Shown: positions 25,795 through 35,622 of the stretch, in pieces
Numbering within the stretch: the stretch's first letter is position 1
Layout: the number at the start of each line of letters is the position of its first letter
Source: Bermanella sp044597725
GTDB lineage: Bacteria > Pseudomonadota > Gammaproteobacteria > Pseudomonadales > Oceanobacteraceae
Assembly: GCF_044597725.1 (NCBI RefSeq)
Contig: NZ_CP139003.1
Span: 2,232,001-2,296,000, forward strand
Direction of reading: 5' to 3'
Length of the DNA: 64,000 nucleotides
Program-made: the position numbers and the translations under genes
The notes under the pieces: generated by a model
What the model was told of the DNA's origin: nothing
Database searches by the model: none
Seen by the model: the letters and a program-made list of their open reading frames with translations, nothing else

Positions 25795-28700
25795 ATGAGT
25801 ATTTCTGAAGTCAGCCTACAAAGGCCGGTATTTGCAACTGTACTTAATATCCTAGTGGTATTACTTGGGCTTATGGCTTACGACCGTTTAACGGTTCGTG
25901 AGTATCCTAACATCGATACCCCTGTCATTAACGTCGAAACCGTTTATTTGGGCGCTAACGCGTCTATTATGGAGTCGCAAGTAACACAAGTACTTGAGGA
26001 GTCCCTCTCAGGTATTGAAGGTATCGACTACATCTCATCTAAAAACAGTTTCGAAAAATCACAAATTTCGATTTACTTTAAATTAGACCGAGACCCAGAC
26101 GGAGCGGCCAGTGATGTGCGAGACCGGGTGGGCCGTGTTCGCGGGCAACTACCGACGGATATCGAGGAGCCCATTGTTGCTAAAGTGGAAGCGGACGCTC
26201 AGCCTATTATTTGGTTAGCCTTTTCCAGTGATCGTCATTCTGATTTAGAAGTAACCGACATAGCAACTCGTCGTGTTAAAGACCCTCTGCAAACAATTGC
26301 GGGTGTTGCCAGTATCAATATCGCTGGTCAACGTGAATTTGCCATGCGTATATGGCTAGACCGCAACAAGATGGCGGCTTATGAAGTTACTGCATCTGAT
26401 ATTCAAACAGCGTTAACATCACAAAACCTTGAAATTCCAGCAGGTACAATCGAGAGCCAAGAGCGAGAGTTCACAGTACTTGCCCAAACCGATTTGCGTA
26501 CCGTTAGCGACTTTGAAAATATCGTTATTCGTAACGATGATGGCTACCTTGTGAAATTAGATGACGTTGCCCGAGTCGCCATTGGCGCCCGTAACGATGA
26601 CATCATCTCCCGCTTTAAAGGTAAAAATGCAGTGGCTTTGGGTGTTGTAAAGCAGTCAACAGCAAACCCTCTTGATGTAAGCCAACTGGTAAATGAACGT
26701 CTGCCAGAAATACGTAAACGCCTACCAGAAGGTATGGAAATTCAAATTGCGTATGACTCATCAAAATTTATTTCACGCTCAATTGATTCTGTTTATACAA
26801 CTATTATCGAAGCGGTTGTACTGGTTATTTTGGTGATCTTTTTATTCTTACGTGACTTAAAAGCAACCTTAATTCCGTTGGTAACAATCCCTATATCGCT
26901 TATTGGCGCACTCAGTTTAATGATGCTATTTGGGTTTAGTATTAATACACTAACACTACTCGCCTTGGTTTTAGCTGTGGGGTTAGTGGTTGATGATGCC
27001 ATTGTTGTTTTAGAGAACATTTACCGCTACATAGAAGAAGGCATGAAACCGCTGGAAGCTGCCTTTAAAGGTATGAAAGAAATTGCGTTTGCGGTTATAG
27101 CCATGACCCTGACGCTTGCAGCGGTATTCGCACCGGTTGCTTTTACTCCAGGGCGTACTGGTAAGTTATTTACTGAGTTCTCTCTAACACTCGCAGGTGC
27201 TGTATTAGTGTCTGGCTTTATTGCCTTAACACTCTCTCCTGTTATGTCGGCAAAATTTTTACGTCACAACAACAACCCAAGTAAGTTTTATTTAAAAGGT
27301 GAAGAAGTATTAAACGGCCTTACTGATGCTTACAAACGTGTCCTAGAGCGTGTGCTTTCATTTCGCTTTGCAGTAATTGGTGTATTTGCTGTGACCTTGG
27401 GGCTAATCGGACTTATCTACCAACATTTGCCAGAAGAGCTGGCGCCGGTTGAAGACCGCGGCACAATTATTGGTTTTTCTATTGCTCCGGAAGGTGCTAG
27501 TACGCAGTATGTTGATCGCTATGCGCGACAAATCGAGAACTTATACAGCAAAATTCCTGAGCAAGAGCGCTACTTCATGATTGTTGGTTTTCCTTCATCG
27601 ACCAACAGTATTTCATTCCTTGGTTTACAAGACTGGGAAGACCGTGATCGCAGTGCACAAGAAATTGCCGCCGAACTACAAGGACCAATGTTTGCTGGAA
27701 TAACGGGAACCATGTCATTCCCAATGTTGCCACCATCATTAGGACAAAGCATTATTGCTCGTCCTGTTGAATTTGTTGTGCAAACTAGCCAAGGCTACGA
27801 CAAACTCAACCAGCTAACTCAGGCGCTTATGGGTAAGGTTTATCAGAGCGGTTTATTTAGTCAGCCCGATACCGACCTTAAATTAAATAAACCCCAGCTT
27901 AATATTGAAGTCGACCGACAAAAAGCGGCTGACTTAGGCGTGAGTGTTGCGCAGTTAGGGCAAACCCTGCAAACCCTTATGGCCGGCCGCGAGCTAACAC
28001 GCTTTAAACGCGACGGGGATCAGTACGAGGTTATCCTACAGGTTGAGGATGCCAGTCGCGCGACGCCACAGGATCTATCCCAAGTTTATGTGCGTAACCA
28101 AACCGGCGATATGATTCCTCTTAGCAATATTATTACTGTAGAAGAAGCGGTAGCACCAAAAGAGCTAAACCACTTCAACAAGCTTAAAGCTGCCACAATT
28201 CAGGCTGGTTTAGCGGAAGGCGTAACGGTAGACCAAGCTTTGGACTTCTTGCACGCATCAGTAGATGAGCTGAAAGAAGAAATGAACATGAGTGTTCAAG
28301 TGGACTACAAAGGTCAAACTCGTGAGTACCTGGAATCAGGGAGCGGCCTAATGATGACATTCATGCTTGCACTGGTCTTTATCTATTTGGTTCTGGCTGC
28401 GCAGTTTGAAAGCTTCAAAAGCCCACTGATTATTATGCTGTCGGTTCCCCCTGCTCTTCTGGGTGCATTGTTAACCTTATGGTTAGTGGGCGGCACACTC
28501 AATGTATACAGCCAAATTGGGCTGTTAACCCTGGTGGGCTTAATTACTAAGCACGGCATTTTGATTGTAGAATTCGCCAATCAATTGCAAGATGCGGGTA
28601 AAGGCAAGCTTGAGGCAGCCATTGAGGCAAGCGCTCTACGCTTACGCCCAATTTTAATGACCACAGCGGCCATGGTGCTGGGCGCGGTTCCTTTAGCCCT

Positions 28701-28842
28701 TGCCACTGGCGCAGGTGCGGAAAGCCGAGAACAAATCGGCTGGGTTATTGTAGGCGGCATGAGCTTTGGTACCTTGCTAACACTGTTTATTGTACCTAGC
28801 TTCTACTTGCTAATAAGCTCAGAGCGAGCCAAGCAAGCCTAA
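25795..28842 (+). CDS. RND family (HAE1-type) inner-membrane efflux pump
   Basis: A 1015-residue protein with two six-helix halves each carrying a large periplasmic loop. The proton-relay acidic pair is in GLVVDDAIVVLENIYRY (TM4), and the ends match AcrB-like multidrug pumps. It differs from the heavy-metal CusA/CzcA class. It works with the adaptor gene upstream; no outer-membrane factor gene is adjacent. A palindrome at 28859-28872 lies after the stop. Likely a drug, lipid or toxic compound exporter. Confidence 0.95.
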   Translation: MSISEVSLQRPVFATVLNILVVLLGLMAYDRLTVREYPNIDTPVINVETVYLGANASIMESQVTQVLEESLSGIEGIDYISSKNSFEKSQISIYFKLDRDPDGAASDVRDRVGRVRGQLPTDIEEPIVAKVEADAQPIIWLAFSSDRHSDLEVTDIATRRVKDPLQTIAGVASINIAGQREFAMRIWLDRNKMAAYEVTASDIQTALTSQNLEIPAGTIESQEREFTVLAQTDLRTVSDFENIVIRNDDGYLVKLDDVARVAIGARNDDIISRFKGKNAVALGVVKQSTANPLDVSQLVNERLPEIRKRLPEGMEIQIAYDSSKFISRSIDSVYTTIIEAVVLVILVIFLFLRDLKATLIPLVTIPISLIGALSLMMLFGFSINTLTLLALVLAVGLVVDDAIVVLENIYRYIEEGMKPLEAAFKGMKEIAFAVIAMTLTLAAVFAPVAFTPGRTGKLFTEFSLTLAGAVLVSGFIALTLSPVMSAKFLRHNNNPSKFYLKGEEVLNGLTDAYKRVLERVLSFRFAVIGVFAVTLGLIGLIYQHLPEELAPVEDRGTIIGFSIAPEGASTQYVDRYARQIENLYSKIPEQERYFMIVGFPSSTNSISFLGLQDWEDRDRSAQEIAAELQGPMFAGITGTMSFPMLPPSLGQSIIARPVEFVVQTSQGYDKLNQLTQALMGKVYQSGLFSQPDTDLKLNKPQLNIEVDRQKAADLGVSVAQLGQTLQTLMAGRELTRFKRDGDQYEVILQVEDASRATPQDLSQVYVRNQTGDMIPLSNIITVEEAVAPKELNHFNKLKAATIQAGLAEGVTVDQALDFLHASVDELKEEMNMSVQVDYKGQTREYLESGSGLMMTFMLALVFIYLVLAAQFESFKSPLIIMLSVPPALLGALLTLWLVGGTLNVYSQIGLLTLVGLITKHGILIVEFANQLQDAGKGKLEAAIEASALRLRPILMTTAAMVLGAVPLALATGAGAESREQIGWVIVGGMSFGTLLTLFIVPSFYLLISSERAKQA

Positions 28843-28858
28843 CCTAGCGCCTCTCAAT

Positions 28859-28890
28859 GGCTATGGATAGCCGCCTTCATAGGGTATAAT
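28859..28890 (+). promoter_or_regulatory. Palindrome and -10 element upstream of pyrC
   Basis: GGCTATGGATAGCC (28859-28872) is followed by TATAAT at 28885-28890, about 33 bases before the pyrC ATG. The -35 hexamer is poor and would fall inside the palindrome, so a regulator site overlapping the promoter is possible. Confidence 0.45.
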
Positions 28891-28922
28891 GCCTCATTTT
28901 GCAGTTGCTTAATGAGGCCCCT

Positions 28923-29960
28923 ATGAAATCTCCCATCACCATAACCCGTCCCGATGACTGGCACCTTCATTTACGCGATGGTGATGTACTGCAATATACT
29001 GTGCCCGCAACCGCCAAGTATATGCAACGCGCGATTATCATGCCCAACCTAAACCCACCCGTTATGAACGCAGAACAAGCGTTAGATTATCGTCAGCGTA
29101 TTTTAAGTCATGCCCCTCATTCCAGCACATTTGACCCGTTAATGGTGTTATATCTAACCGACAACACAACACCCGAGATGATTGCAGAAGCAGCAAAAAC
29201 AGGACACATCTACGCGGCAAAGCTATATCCTGCCGGCGCCACTACTAACAGTGCATCAGGGGTGACAGATCTTGGTCGCCTTACTGAAATTGGACAAGCA
29301 TTGGCCGATAATAATATGTTGTTACTGGTTCACGGCGAGGTTACGGATAATCATGTTGATATTTTTGATCGCGAGAAAGCATTCCTTGATAATGTACTTG
29401 CAGGCTTAGTGAACAAAGTTCCACATTTAAAAATTGTTGTTGAACACATCACCACCAAAGATGCCGCCGACTTTGTTAAGTCGCAAGGTGACAACGTAGG
29501 CGCAACCATTACTGTGCAGCATTTGAATTACAACCGAAATCATATGCTGGTTGGAGGAATTAAGCCTCACTTTTATTGTCTGCCCATATTAAAGCGCAAC
29601 ATTCACCAGCAAGCCCTACAAGACGTTGTGCAAAGTGGTCACAAGCGATTCTTCCTAGGAACAGATTCAGCCCCCCACGCTAAGCATGCAAAAGAAAATG
29701 CCTGTGGTTGTGCGGGGTGCTATACCGCCTATGCCGCTATCGAACTATATGCTGATATTTTTGATGATCTTGGCTGCCTTAACAACTTGGAGAGCTTCGC
29801 AAGTTTTAACGGCCCAGATTTTTATGGCCTGCCCCGTAACAAAGATACCATTACATTAGTAAATGAGCCTTGGGATGTGCCGGCAGAATTTGAATTTGCT
29901 AATGATGTTATTGTGCCTCTGCGCGCAGGAGAAAGCATCCAGTGGAAAGTACAGGAATAA
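28923..29960 (+). CDS. pyrC: Dihydroorotase
   Basis: A 345-residue class II dihydroorotase starting at ATG 28923 (GAGG six bases ahead). Zinc ligands HLH occur at residues 14-16 in DDWHLHLRD, and the carbamylated Lys is in AAKLYPAGATTNS. Other metal ligands lie in VVEHITTKDAADF and DSAPHAKHAK. It closes carbamoyl-aspartate to dihydroorotate in pyrimidine synthesis. Its stop is three bases before the recombinase ATG, so the two are probably co-transcribed. Confidence 0.96.
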   Translation: MKSPITITRPDDWHLHLRDGDVLQYTVPATAKYMQRAIIMPNLNPPVMNAEQALDYRQRILSHAPHSSTFDPLMVLYLTDNTTPEMIAEAAKTGHIYAAKLYPAGATTNSASGVTDLGRLTEIGQALADNNMLLLVHGEVTDNHVDIFDREKAFLDNVLAGLVNKVPHLKIVVEHITTKDAADFVKSQGDNVGATITVQHLNYNRNHMLVGGIKPHFYCLPILKRNIHQQALQDVVQSGHKRFFLGTDSAPHAKHAKENACGCAGCYTAYAAIELYADIFDDLGCLNNLESFASFNGPDFYGLPRNKDTITLVNEPWDVPAEFEFANDVIVPLRAGESIQWKVQE

Positions 29961-29963
29961 CCC

Positions 29964-31214
29964 ATGGCATTGGCGCACCCTATTCCTATTTTAGATAACC
30001 TAGAATACCTTCCTGATGTATTCCGCTTATCTGTGGATGAGGCCGCGCCTAAAGTTTCCCATAATTTAACAGCCAAACAAAAAACCGACTATTACTACAG
30101 TGTTCGGTTTTTATTAAGCTACAAGGGAAGTACTGCAACTTTTAATGCCTATCGACGAGAGGTAGAGCGTCTACTGCAATGGATTTGGCAGGTGGAAGAC
30201 ATAAGCTTAATAGATGTGCGACGCGAACACATTGAGCAGTTTATGGAATTTTGTATAGCCCCACCAAGGCATTGGATTGGCGTAAAGAATGTTGCGCGAT
30301 TTAAAAACAAAAATGCCACTCGCCTAATAAATGAAGACTGGCGCCCTTTTGTTGCCCCAAGTAACAAAGCTAACAAAACTCGCACTGATGTAAGCCAATA
30401 CAGCCCATCACAAAAAGCGATCCAATCAAGTTTTGCCATTCTCAGTTCATTTTTTAATTTTCTAATTCAAGAAGAACTGATTAGTGCCAACCCGGTTGCG
30501 CTTGTTAGGCAAAAAAGTCGGTTCATTCAAAAAGCACAAAACCAAGCACCCATAAGGCGCATTAGCAATTACCAATGGGATGAGGTAATTCGTGTTGCTG
30601 AGCAACTTGCAAAAGACGACCCCAGACAACATGAGCGCACTTTATTTGTATTGAAGTGTTTATTGGGAATGTATTTGCGCATATCGGAATTGGTGGCTGA
30701 CGAACGTAGCACGCCTTTAATGAGCGACTTTCGTGTCGATTCTGATAGAAACTGGTGGTTCCACGTTGTGGGTAAAGGCAACAAAAGCAGAATGGTGACC
30801 GTATCCAACGACATGCTTGAAGCATTAAAACGTTATCGACAGTGGCTCAACCTAAGCCCATTACCCACCGCCGATGAGCGCACGCCACTTATTTCAAAAA
30901 TCCATGGGCGTGGTGCTGTTACCAGCACAAGGCAAATTCGTAACCTAGTTCAGATATGTTTTGATAAAGCTTATGACAACTTAGTCGCGAAAGGACAAGA
31001 ACTTGATGCTGCAGAACTAAAAGCCGCTACAGTGCACTGGTTAAGACATACAGGCATATCCGAAGACGTTAAGTTTCGACCTCGAGAGCATGTAAAAGAA
31101 GATGCTGGCCACTCAAGTATGGCCACCACCGACAAATATATTGATAGTGAATTGCGTGAACGCCACGCCAGTGCCATCAATAAAAAAATTAACCGTCATG
31201 CCGAAGACGCATGA
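29964..31214 (+). CDS. Tyrosine recombinase (phage-integrase family)
   Basis: A 416-residue protein with an N-terminal SAM-like core-binding domain (about 40-190) and a C-terminal catalytic domain. The active residues are Arg239 (YLRISEL), Lys271 (GKGNKSR), His358 and Arg361 (HWLRHTG), His383 (AGHSS) and the nucleophile Tyr392 (TDKYI). All are present. It lies three bases after pyrC and 18 before thiI with no phage, excisionase or att-site context, so it is probably a resident recombinase rather than an element integrase. Target unknown; XerC/XerD are shorter (about 300). Confidence 0.9.
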   Translation: MALAHPIPILDNLEYLPDVFRLSVDEAAPKVSHNLTAKQKTDYYYSVRFLLSYKGSTATFNAYRREVERLLQWIWQVEDISLIDVRREHIEQFMEFCIAPPRHWIGVKNVARFKNKNATRLINEDWRPFVAPSNKANKTRTDVSQYSPSQKAIQSSFAILSSFFNFLIQEELISANPVALVRQKSRFIQKAQNQAPIRRISNYQWDEVIRVAEQLAKDDPRQHERTLFVLKCLLGMYLRISELVADERSTPLMSDFRVDSDRNWWFHVVGKGNKSRMVTVSNDMLEALKRYRQWLNLSPLPTADERTPLISKIHGRGAVTSTRQIRNLVQICFDKAYDNLVAKGQELDAAELKAATVHWLRHTGISEDVKFRPREHVKEDAGHSSMATTDKYIDSELRERHASAINKKINRHAEDA

Positions 31215-31232
31215 CCTACGCCTAATAGAATT

Positions 31233-32681
31233 ATGAAATTTGTAGTTAAACTTTTTCCAGAAATAACCATTAAATCAAAGCCTGTACGCAAACAGCTTAT
31301 AGGCCAGCTGCGACGAAATATTCATCGCACTCTCACTTATAATGGCATAGAAACAAAAGTCCAGGGACAGTGGGATAATATTGAATTAGTCGTTAATGAT
31401 GATTCACTAGAACATGCCGTGCGAGAACTATTGGTAAAGATACCCGGCATAGCCCACATTCTTACCGTACGTGAATTTAACTTTGAAACCTTAGACGATA
31501 TTTTTTCTATTGCATTGCAAGAGTTCAAAGACACCATTAAAGGTAAAACCTTTTGTGTGCGTGTGAAACGTACGGGTAGCCACGAATTTGGCTCAACCGA
31601 TGTAGAGCGTTACGTTGGCGGTGGTCTGCTACAACATACTGAGGCCAAGCATGTAGCCCTTAAAAACCCAGACATTACGGTACGCTTGGATATTCGTAAG
31701 CAACGCCTGCATACGGTTTCCGCTGTTGATATGGGGCTTGGTGGTTTTCCGCTTGGCTGTCAAAGCTCGGTACTGTCCTTAGTATCGGGTGGTTTTGATT
31801 CTAACGTTGCGAGCTACCTCATGATGCGACGTGGCATGCAGACCCACTACTTATTTTTTAATCTTGGTGGTACAGCCCACGAAATAGGCGTTAAGCAGGT
31901 GGCTCATTATCTATGGGAAAACTACAGTGTTAGTCACGGCGTGAAATTTATAACCATTCCATTTGACGATGTGGTGAGTGAAATTTTGGAGAACGTTGAT
32001 AACCGTTACATGGGCGTTATCCTTAAACGCATGATGTTACGTGCTGCCAGCAAAATGGCCGAAGAGCTGGGTATCGAAGCACTTGTTACAGGTGAAAGTA
32101 TTGCTCAAGTTTCTAGCCAAACCTTGCGTAATTTAAGCGTAATTGACGCAGTAACCGATACATTGGTTTTACGGCCACTGGCAACCATGGACAAACCTGA
32201 AATTATTGATATTAGTCGCAAGATCGGCACTTATGATTTTGCAGCTAGCATGCCTGAATACTGCGGTGTCATATCAGTCAAACCCACTACCAAAGCAAAA
32301 ATGGATAAGGTCGAGCACGAGGAATCCTGTTTTAACTCATCCGTGCTGGATGACGCCATTGAGAATGCAAAAATCGAACGTATTCAACATGTACTATCTG
32401 GGAAAAAAAGCGTGATGGATGTAGAACTGGTTTCTATTCCAGCAACGGATGATGTAGTGGTTGATATTCGTCACCCACAGGAAGAAGAAAATGCGCCGCT
32501 GCATTTAACCAACAACGACATCATAAAAATGCCGTTTTATAAGCTAGCCCAGCAAGCCCACGATTTACCTCACGAGAAAACCTTATTGCTTTATTGTGCC
32601 AAAGGCACCATGAGCCAACTGCATGCCGAGCACCTTAAGCAACAAGGTTTTGAACACGTTAAAGTGTTCAAACCTAGCTAG
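31233..32681 (+). CDS. thiI: tRNA 4-thiouridine synthase with rhodanese domain
   Basis: A 482-residue ThiI: ferredoxin-like N-terminal and THUMP domains (to about 165), the PP-loop ATPase (SGGFDSNVAS), and a C-terminal rhodanese domain with the persulfide Cys at 455 (YCAKGTMSQ), equivalent to E. coli Cys456. The second Cys, in PEYCGVISVK, matches E. coli Cys344. It makes s4U8 in tRNA and delivers sulfur for thiamine thiazole in some species. The 3' end overlaps the convergent membrane gene by eight bases. Confidence 0.95.
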   Translation: MKFVVKLFPEITIKSKPVRKQLIGQLRRNIHRTLTYNGIETKVQGQWDNIELVVNDDSLEHAVRELLVKIPGIAHILTVREFNFETLDDIFSIALQEFKDTIKGKTFCVRVKRTGSHEFGSTDVERYVGGGLLQHTEAKHVALKNPDITVRLDIRKQRLHTVSAVDMGLGGFPLGCQSSVLSLVSGGFDSNVASYLMMRRGMQTHYLFFNLGGTAHEIGVKQVAHYLWENYSVSHGVKFITIPFDDVVSEILENVDNRYMGVILKRMMLRAASKMAEELGIEALVTGESIAQVSSQTLRNLSVIDAVTDTLVLRPLATMDKPEIIDISRKIGTYDFAASMPEYCGVISVKPTTKAKMDKVEHEESCFNSSVLDDAIENAKIERIQHVLSGKKSVMDVELVSIPATDDVVVDIRHPQEEENAPLHLTNNDIIKMPFYKLAQQAHDLPHEKTLLLYCAKGTMSQLHAEHLKQQGFEHVKVFKPS

Positions 32682-33510
32682 CAAGAGCAGGCAATAAAAA
32701 GCCCCAGCCAAGGTAAATTGCTGCCTCTAAGGCTGGGCGCCCTCCTTCATATTCTTCGTCTTTAGGCAGAACAATGCGTACGCATAACTCCGACAAACCA
32801 AGATAGGCAATCAAGAAAACGATTGAGCTTATTAACCAAGCCAGCACCGAAAGACCAAGCTCATACTGCATAACCATTGCAAAATGAGCACTACCACTTA
32901 TGGCCATTGCCGCCCCCATATGTTGAGAGGCTGCCTTAATAACCAATGGACGCGTTTTATTTTCAATAGCTTTGATTAAATTGCCAGATGTCCACAAAAT
33001 ACGTAACCGCGTTTCGATGGTGAGAATAAACTGAGAAATGGCGAAGGCAATAAACAATGCGAGCAACCCAAGGCTGTCATCTTGTGTAACCCAATTTAGC
33101 GCCGAACGAATAACGATTGCCGTGCCAATTAAGTGTGCCCCAGTTATAAATGCTGCCTCAATGTTTCCTTCTCGTGTTTCTTTGGTTAAATTTAATGCAG
33201 GCAATACCAGCTTATCCTGCATCCAAGCTCCTGCCATAAGCAAAGCTATGGCTATGGCGCCATATAGCACAACCAGATAAAATTCCTCAAAAAGACCCAA
33301 GCTGAACTCGCCCGACGTAACCCCTGTTAATGCCAACATTAAGGCAATAACCGCCGCTGCCGTCTCGATATTCGTGGCCTCGGGATGTTTATTGTCTGGG
33401 TTGATCCACACTCGATTTAACCAGCGCATGGCTGCGACTAGGGCAAAAATTGCGACAAGATCAACAATAACAAATAAAAGATAAGACGGATTGGGTATGG
33501 TCCATTCCAT
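32674..33510 (-). CDS. DUF350-like multi-helix membrane protein
   Basis: Start at ATG 33510 with AGG seven bases upstream; a GTG two codons before is also possible. The 278-residue product has about eight hydrophobic segments in two similar halves, each beginning with a helix and a TxE-type charged loop (NIETAAAVIALMLAL and NIEAAFITGAHLI). That internal duplication is typical of DUF350/YjfL-type proteins. Function unknown. It overlaps thiI at the 3' end and diverges from the exonuclease gene. Confidence 0.75.
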   Translation of the reverse strand: MEWTIPNPSYLLFVIVDLVAIFALVAAMRWLNRVWINPDNKHPEATNIETAAAVIALMLALTGVTSGEFSLGLFEEFYLVVLYGAIAIALLMAGAWMQDKLVLPALNLTKETREGNIEAAFITGAHLIGTAIVIRSALNWVTQDDSLGLLALFIAFAISQFILTIETRLRILWTSGNLIKAIENKTRPLVIKAASQHMGAAMAISGSAHFAMVMQYELGLSVLAWLISSIVFLIAYLGLSELCVRIVLPKDEEYEGGRPALEAAIYLGWGFLLPALAS

Positions 33511-33581
33511 ATGCACACCTGTTTTCTATGCTTAATGCACTCTATAATGCCTAGTCTAGTTCAAAATGTCACAGGTATTCC

Positions 33582-34397
33582 ATGAGAATTGTTTCGTTTA
33601 ATATCAACGGTCTTCGCGCACGACTCCACCAAATTGAAGCGCTTGAGCAAGTATTGCAAGCCGACATCATCGGACTACAAGAAGTAAAAGCCGCACCAGA
33701 GGTCATTCCCCATAGCGACATCAATGCAGTTGGTTACCACTGTGAGGTTCACAGCCAAAAAGCTCACTATGGTGTTGCCAACCTTAGCAAGCTAGTGGCA
33801 AGCCATACACAGAAAGGCTTTCCAGAGGATTCAGAGGAAGACCAAAAACGTTTTATCCATACTCAGTACGCACTTAAAAATGGCGAAGTTTTACATGTTT
33901 TAAATGGCTATTTCCCTCAGGGTGAAAATCGGAATCATGAGACTAAGTTTCCTGCCAAACGCCGCTACTATGCCGACTTACTGGCTTACCTTAAGAATAC
34001 CTTCTCACCAGATGACAATATTGTGCTTATGGGTGATATGAATGTTGCACTACAGGATAGCGACATTGGTATTGGTGAACAAAACCGAAAACGTTGGCTA
34101 AAAACGGAGAAGTGCGCATTTTTACCGGAAGAAAGAGAATGGCTTTCTACTTTGCTTGATTGGGGGTTAATTGACAGCTTTAGGCAAATCCACCCCGACG
34201 AAGATAATCGCTTTACCTGGTTTGATTACCGCAGCAAAGGTTTTCAGGATGATCCCAAACGGGGCCTGCGTATTGACTATATTTTACTAAGCCCGCCGCT
34301 AGCGAAACGTTTAACCAAGTGCGAGATTGACTATCAAACACGCGCCATGGAAAAACCCAGTGACCATGCGCCTATTTATGTCGACTTGGATTTATAA
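33582..34397 (+). CDS. xthA: Exonuclease III-family AP endonuclease
   Basis: A 271-residue Mg-dependent phosphatase-fold nuclease. Motifs in order: FNINGLRAR, DIIGLQEVKA, NGYFPQGENR, MGDMNVA, DPKRGLRIDYIL and SDHAPIYVDL; together they form the catalytic site. It removes 3' blocks and nicks abasic sites. ATG start follows a short promoter region. Convergent with the TonB cluster; 22 bases separate the stops. Members of this length are often named xth or exoA. Confidence 0.92.
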   Translation: MRIVSFNINGLRARLHQIEALEQVLQADIIGLQEVKAAPEVIPHSDINAVGYHCEVHSQKAHYGVANLSKLVASHTQKGFPEDSEEDQKRFIHTQYALKNGEVLHVLNGYFPQGENRNHETKFPAKRRYYADLLAYLKNTFSPDDNIVLMGDMNVALQDSDIGIGEQNRKRWLKTEKCAFLPEEREWLSTLLDWGLIDSFRQIHPDEDNRFTWFDYRSKGFQDDPKRGLRIDYILLSPPLAKRLTKCEIDYQTRAMEKPSDHAPIYVDLDL

Positions 34398-34419
34398 ACG
34401 CTTAACTTACTATATAAAA

Positions 34420-35622
34420 CTACTGGCGCATTTGCGCCATGTAGTTTAGCCAAGCTTTTGCTTGTGATGCTTGCTTATCAGATAAAGCAGCCTGCGAAAA
34501 AAGTGATTTTGCTTTAGACTCTTGACCAAGTCGATATTGAGCAATACCTGCTAACAATGCAGCCTCGGCCGTAATATCATCATCCACTTCTTGTTTTTGA
34601 AAGCGCACATAAAACTCTACCACCTGCTGCCAAGATTCTTGATCAATCAATAGTCGCATAAGTTGTATACCATCATCTTCTGACGGATAAGCCTCATACA
34701 GTGTTTTAAGTTCTTGCAGTGCTTTTTGCATTTCTTTTGCCTGCAAGAAACCTTGGTAGACTAAACGCAATACATCTTCACTGGCTTCAAGCGCACCACT
34801 ATCAAGAGATTCTTTTAGCATGGTTGCGGTGTAATAAGGCCCACCCTGACTTGCAAGCAAACGCCCTAGGGTTAAATAATCGGATTCTTTTTCCATAACC
34901 CCCTGTAGATACGATAAATACTTAACAGCGCTGGCCTGACTATAATCTTCCATTAGCTGATGCATGCCCGCTTTTTGTTGCCAGTAGCGACTATTCTCGG
35001 GGTACAAATAGACGAGACGGGTAACGTATACCAGCGCCTGATCGTATTGTTTTAGCTGATAATGCCCCGCAAACGCCATTTGTAGCCAACTCTGCTTAGG
35101 CTCTTTTGCTAGCCTATTGGCCTCATCAATATATGGTGTACCATTTTCAAAATCTTCCAAGCTGTAATAGGCCGCGGCCATTAGTGCTAGATTGGATGGT
35201 GCTCGAGATTTTTCATCTTGCGCAAAGACGTCGCTGAGTATTTGAATTGTCTTTTTATATTGATCTTGCTGATAAAACAAATTGGCCAAGAAAGTACGTA
35301 ACTGTATTTGCGTCCCATCGGGCAACCCCTTTAATTGTGTTGCTTCTGAAATTAATTCAGCGGCTTTTGCAATATCACCAGTGCGCACCTCTATTTGCGC
35401 CAACGTTTGCAGACTCAATGCAACACCCAAGGAATTGCCTTTTAGATCTTGCTTAAGCTCAAGTAGCTCTTGCTTAATTTCCGCCACTTCAGCATCGGTT
35501 GTTGCCTCATCAAGCTGGACTTGTAAATCATTTAGTTGATTGTAAATTCTTGGACTTAAGTTCGACCAAACATCAACTGAAAAGACCATAACCAATATAG
35601 CCAGAGCAGCTCGTAAGTACAT
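34420..35622 (-). CDS. TPR-repeat periplasmic protein of the TonB cluster
   Basis: A 400-residue protein with an N-terminal signal sequence (MYLRAALAILVMVFSVDVWS) and repeated helix-turn-helix units typical of tetratricopeptide repeats across about 80-395. The TPR protein is the last gene of this TonB unit in many marine gammaproteobacteria. Its start overlaps tonB's stop by one base (TAATG). It probably docks TonB or a receptor in the periplasm; exact role unknown. Confidence 0.85.
   Translation of the reverse strand: MYLRAALAILVMVFSVDVWSNLSPRIYNQLNDLQVQLDEATTDAEVAEIKQELLELKQDLKGNSLGVALSLQTLAQIEVRTGDIAKAAELISEATQLKGLPDGTQIQLRTFLANLFYQQDQYKKTIQILSDVFAQDEKSRAPSNLALMAAAYYSLEDFENGTPYIDEANRLAKEPKQSWLQMAFAGHYQLKQYDQALVYVTRLVYLYPENSRYWQQKAGMHQLMEDYSQASAVKYLSYLQGVMEKESDYLTLGRLLASQGGPYYTATMLKESLDSGALEASEDVLRLVYQGFLQAKEMQKALQELKTLYEAYPSEDDGIQLMRLLIDQESWQQVVEFYVRFQKQEVDDDITAEAALLAGIAQYRLGQESKAKSLFSQAALSDKQASQAKAWLNYMAQMRQ

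Noticed and set aside
29964..31214. Prophage or genomic island around the recombinase
   Set aside because: Neighbours are core genes and there are no phage genes, tRNA or att repeats.
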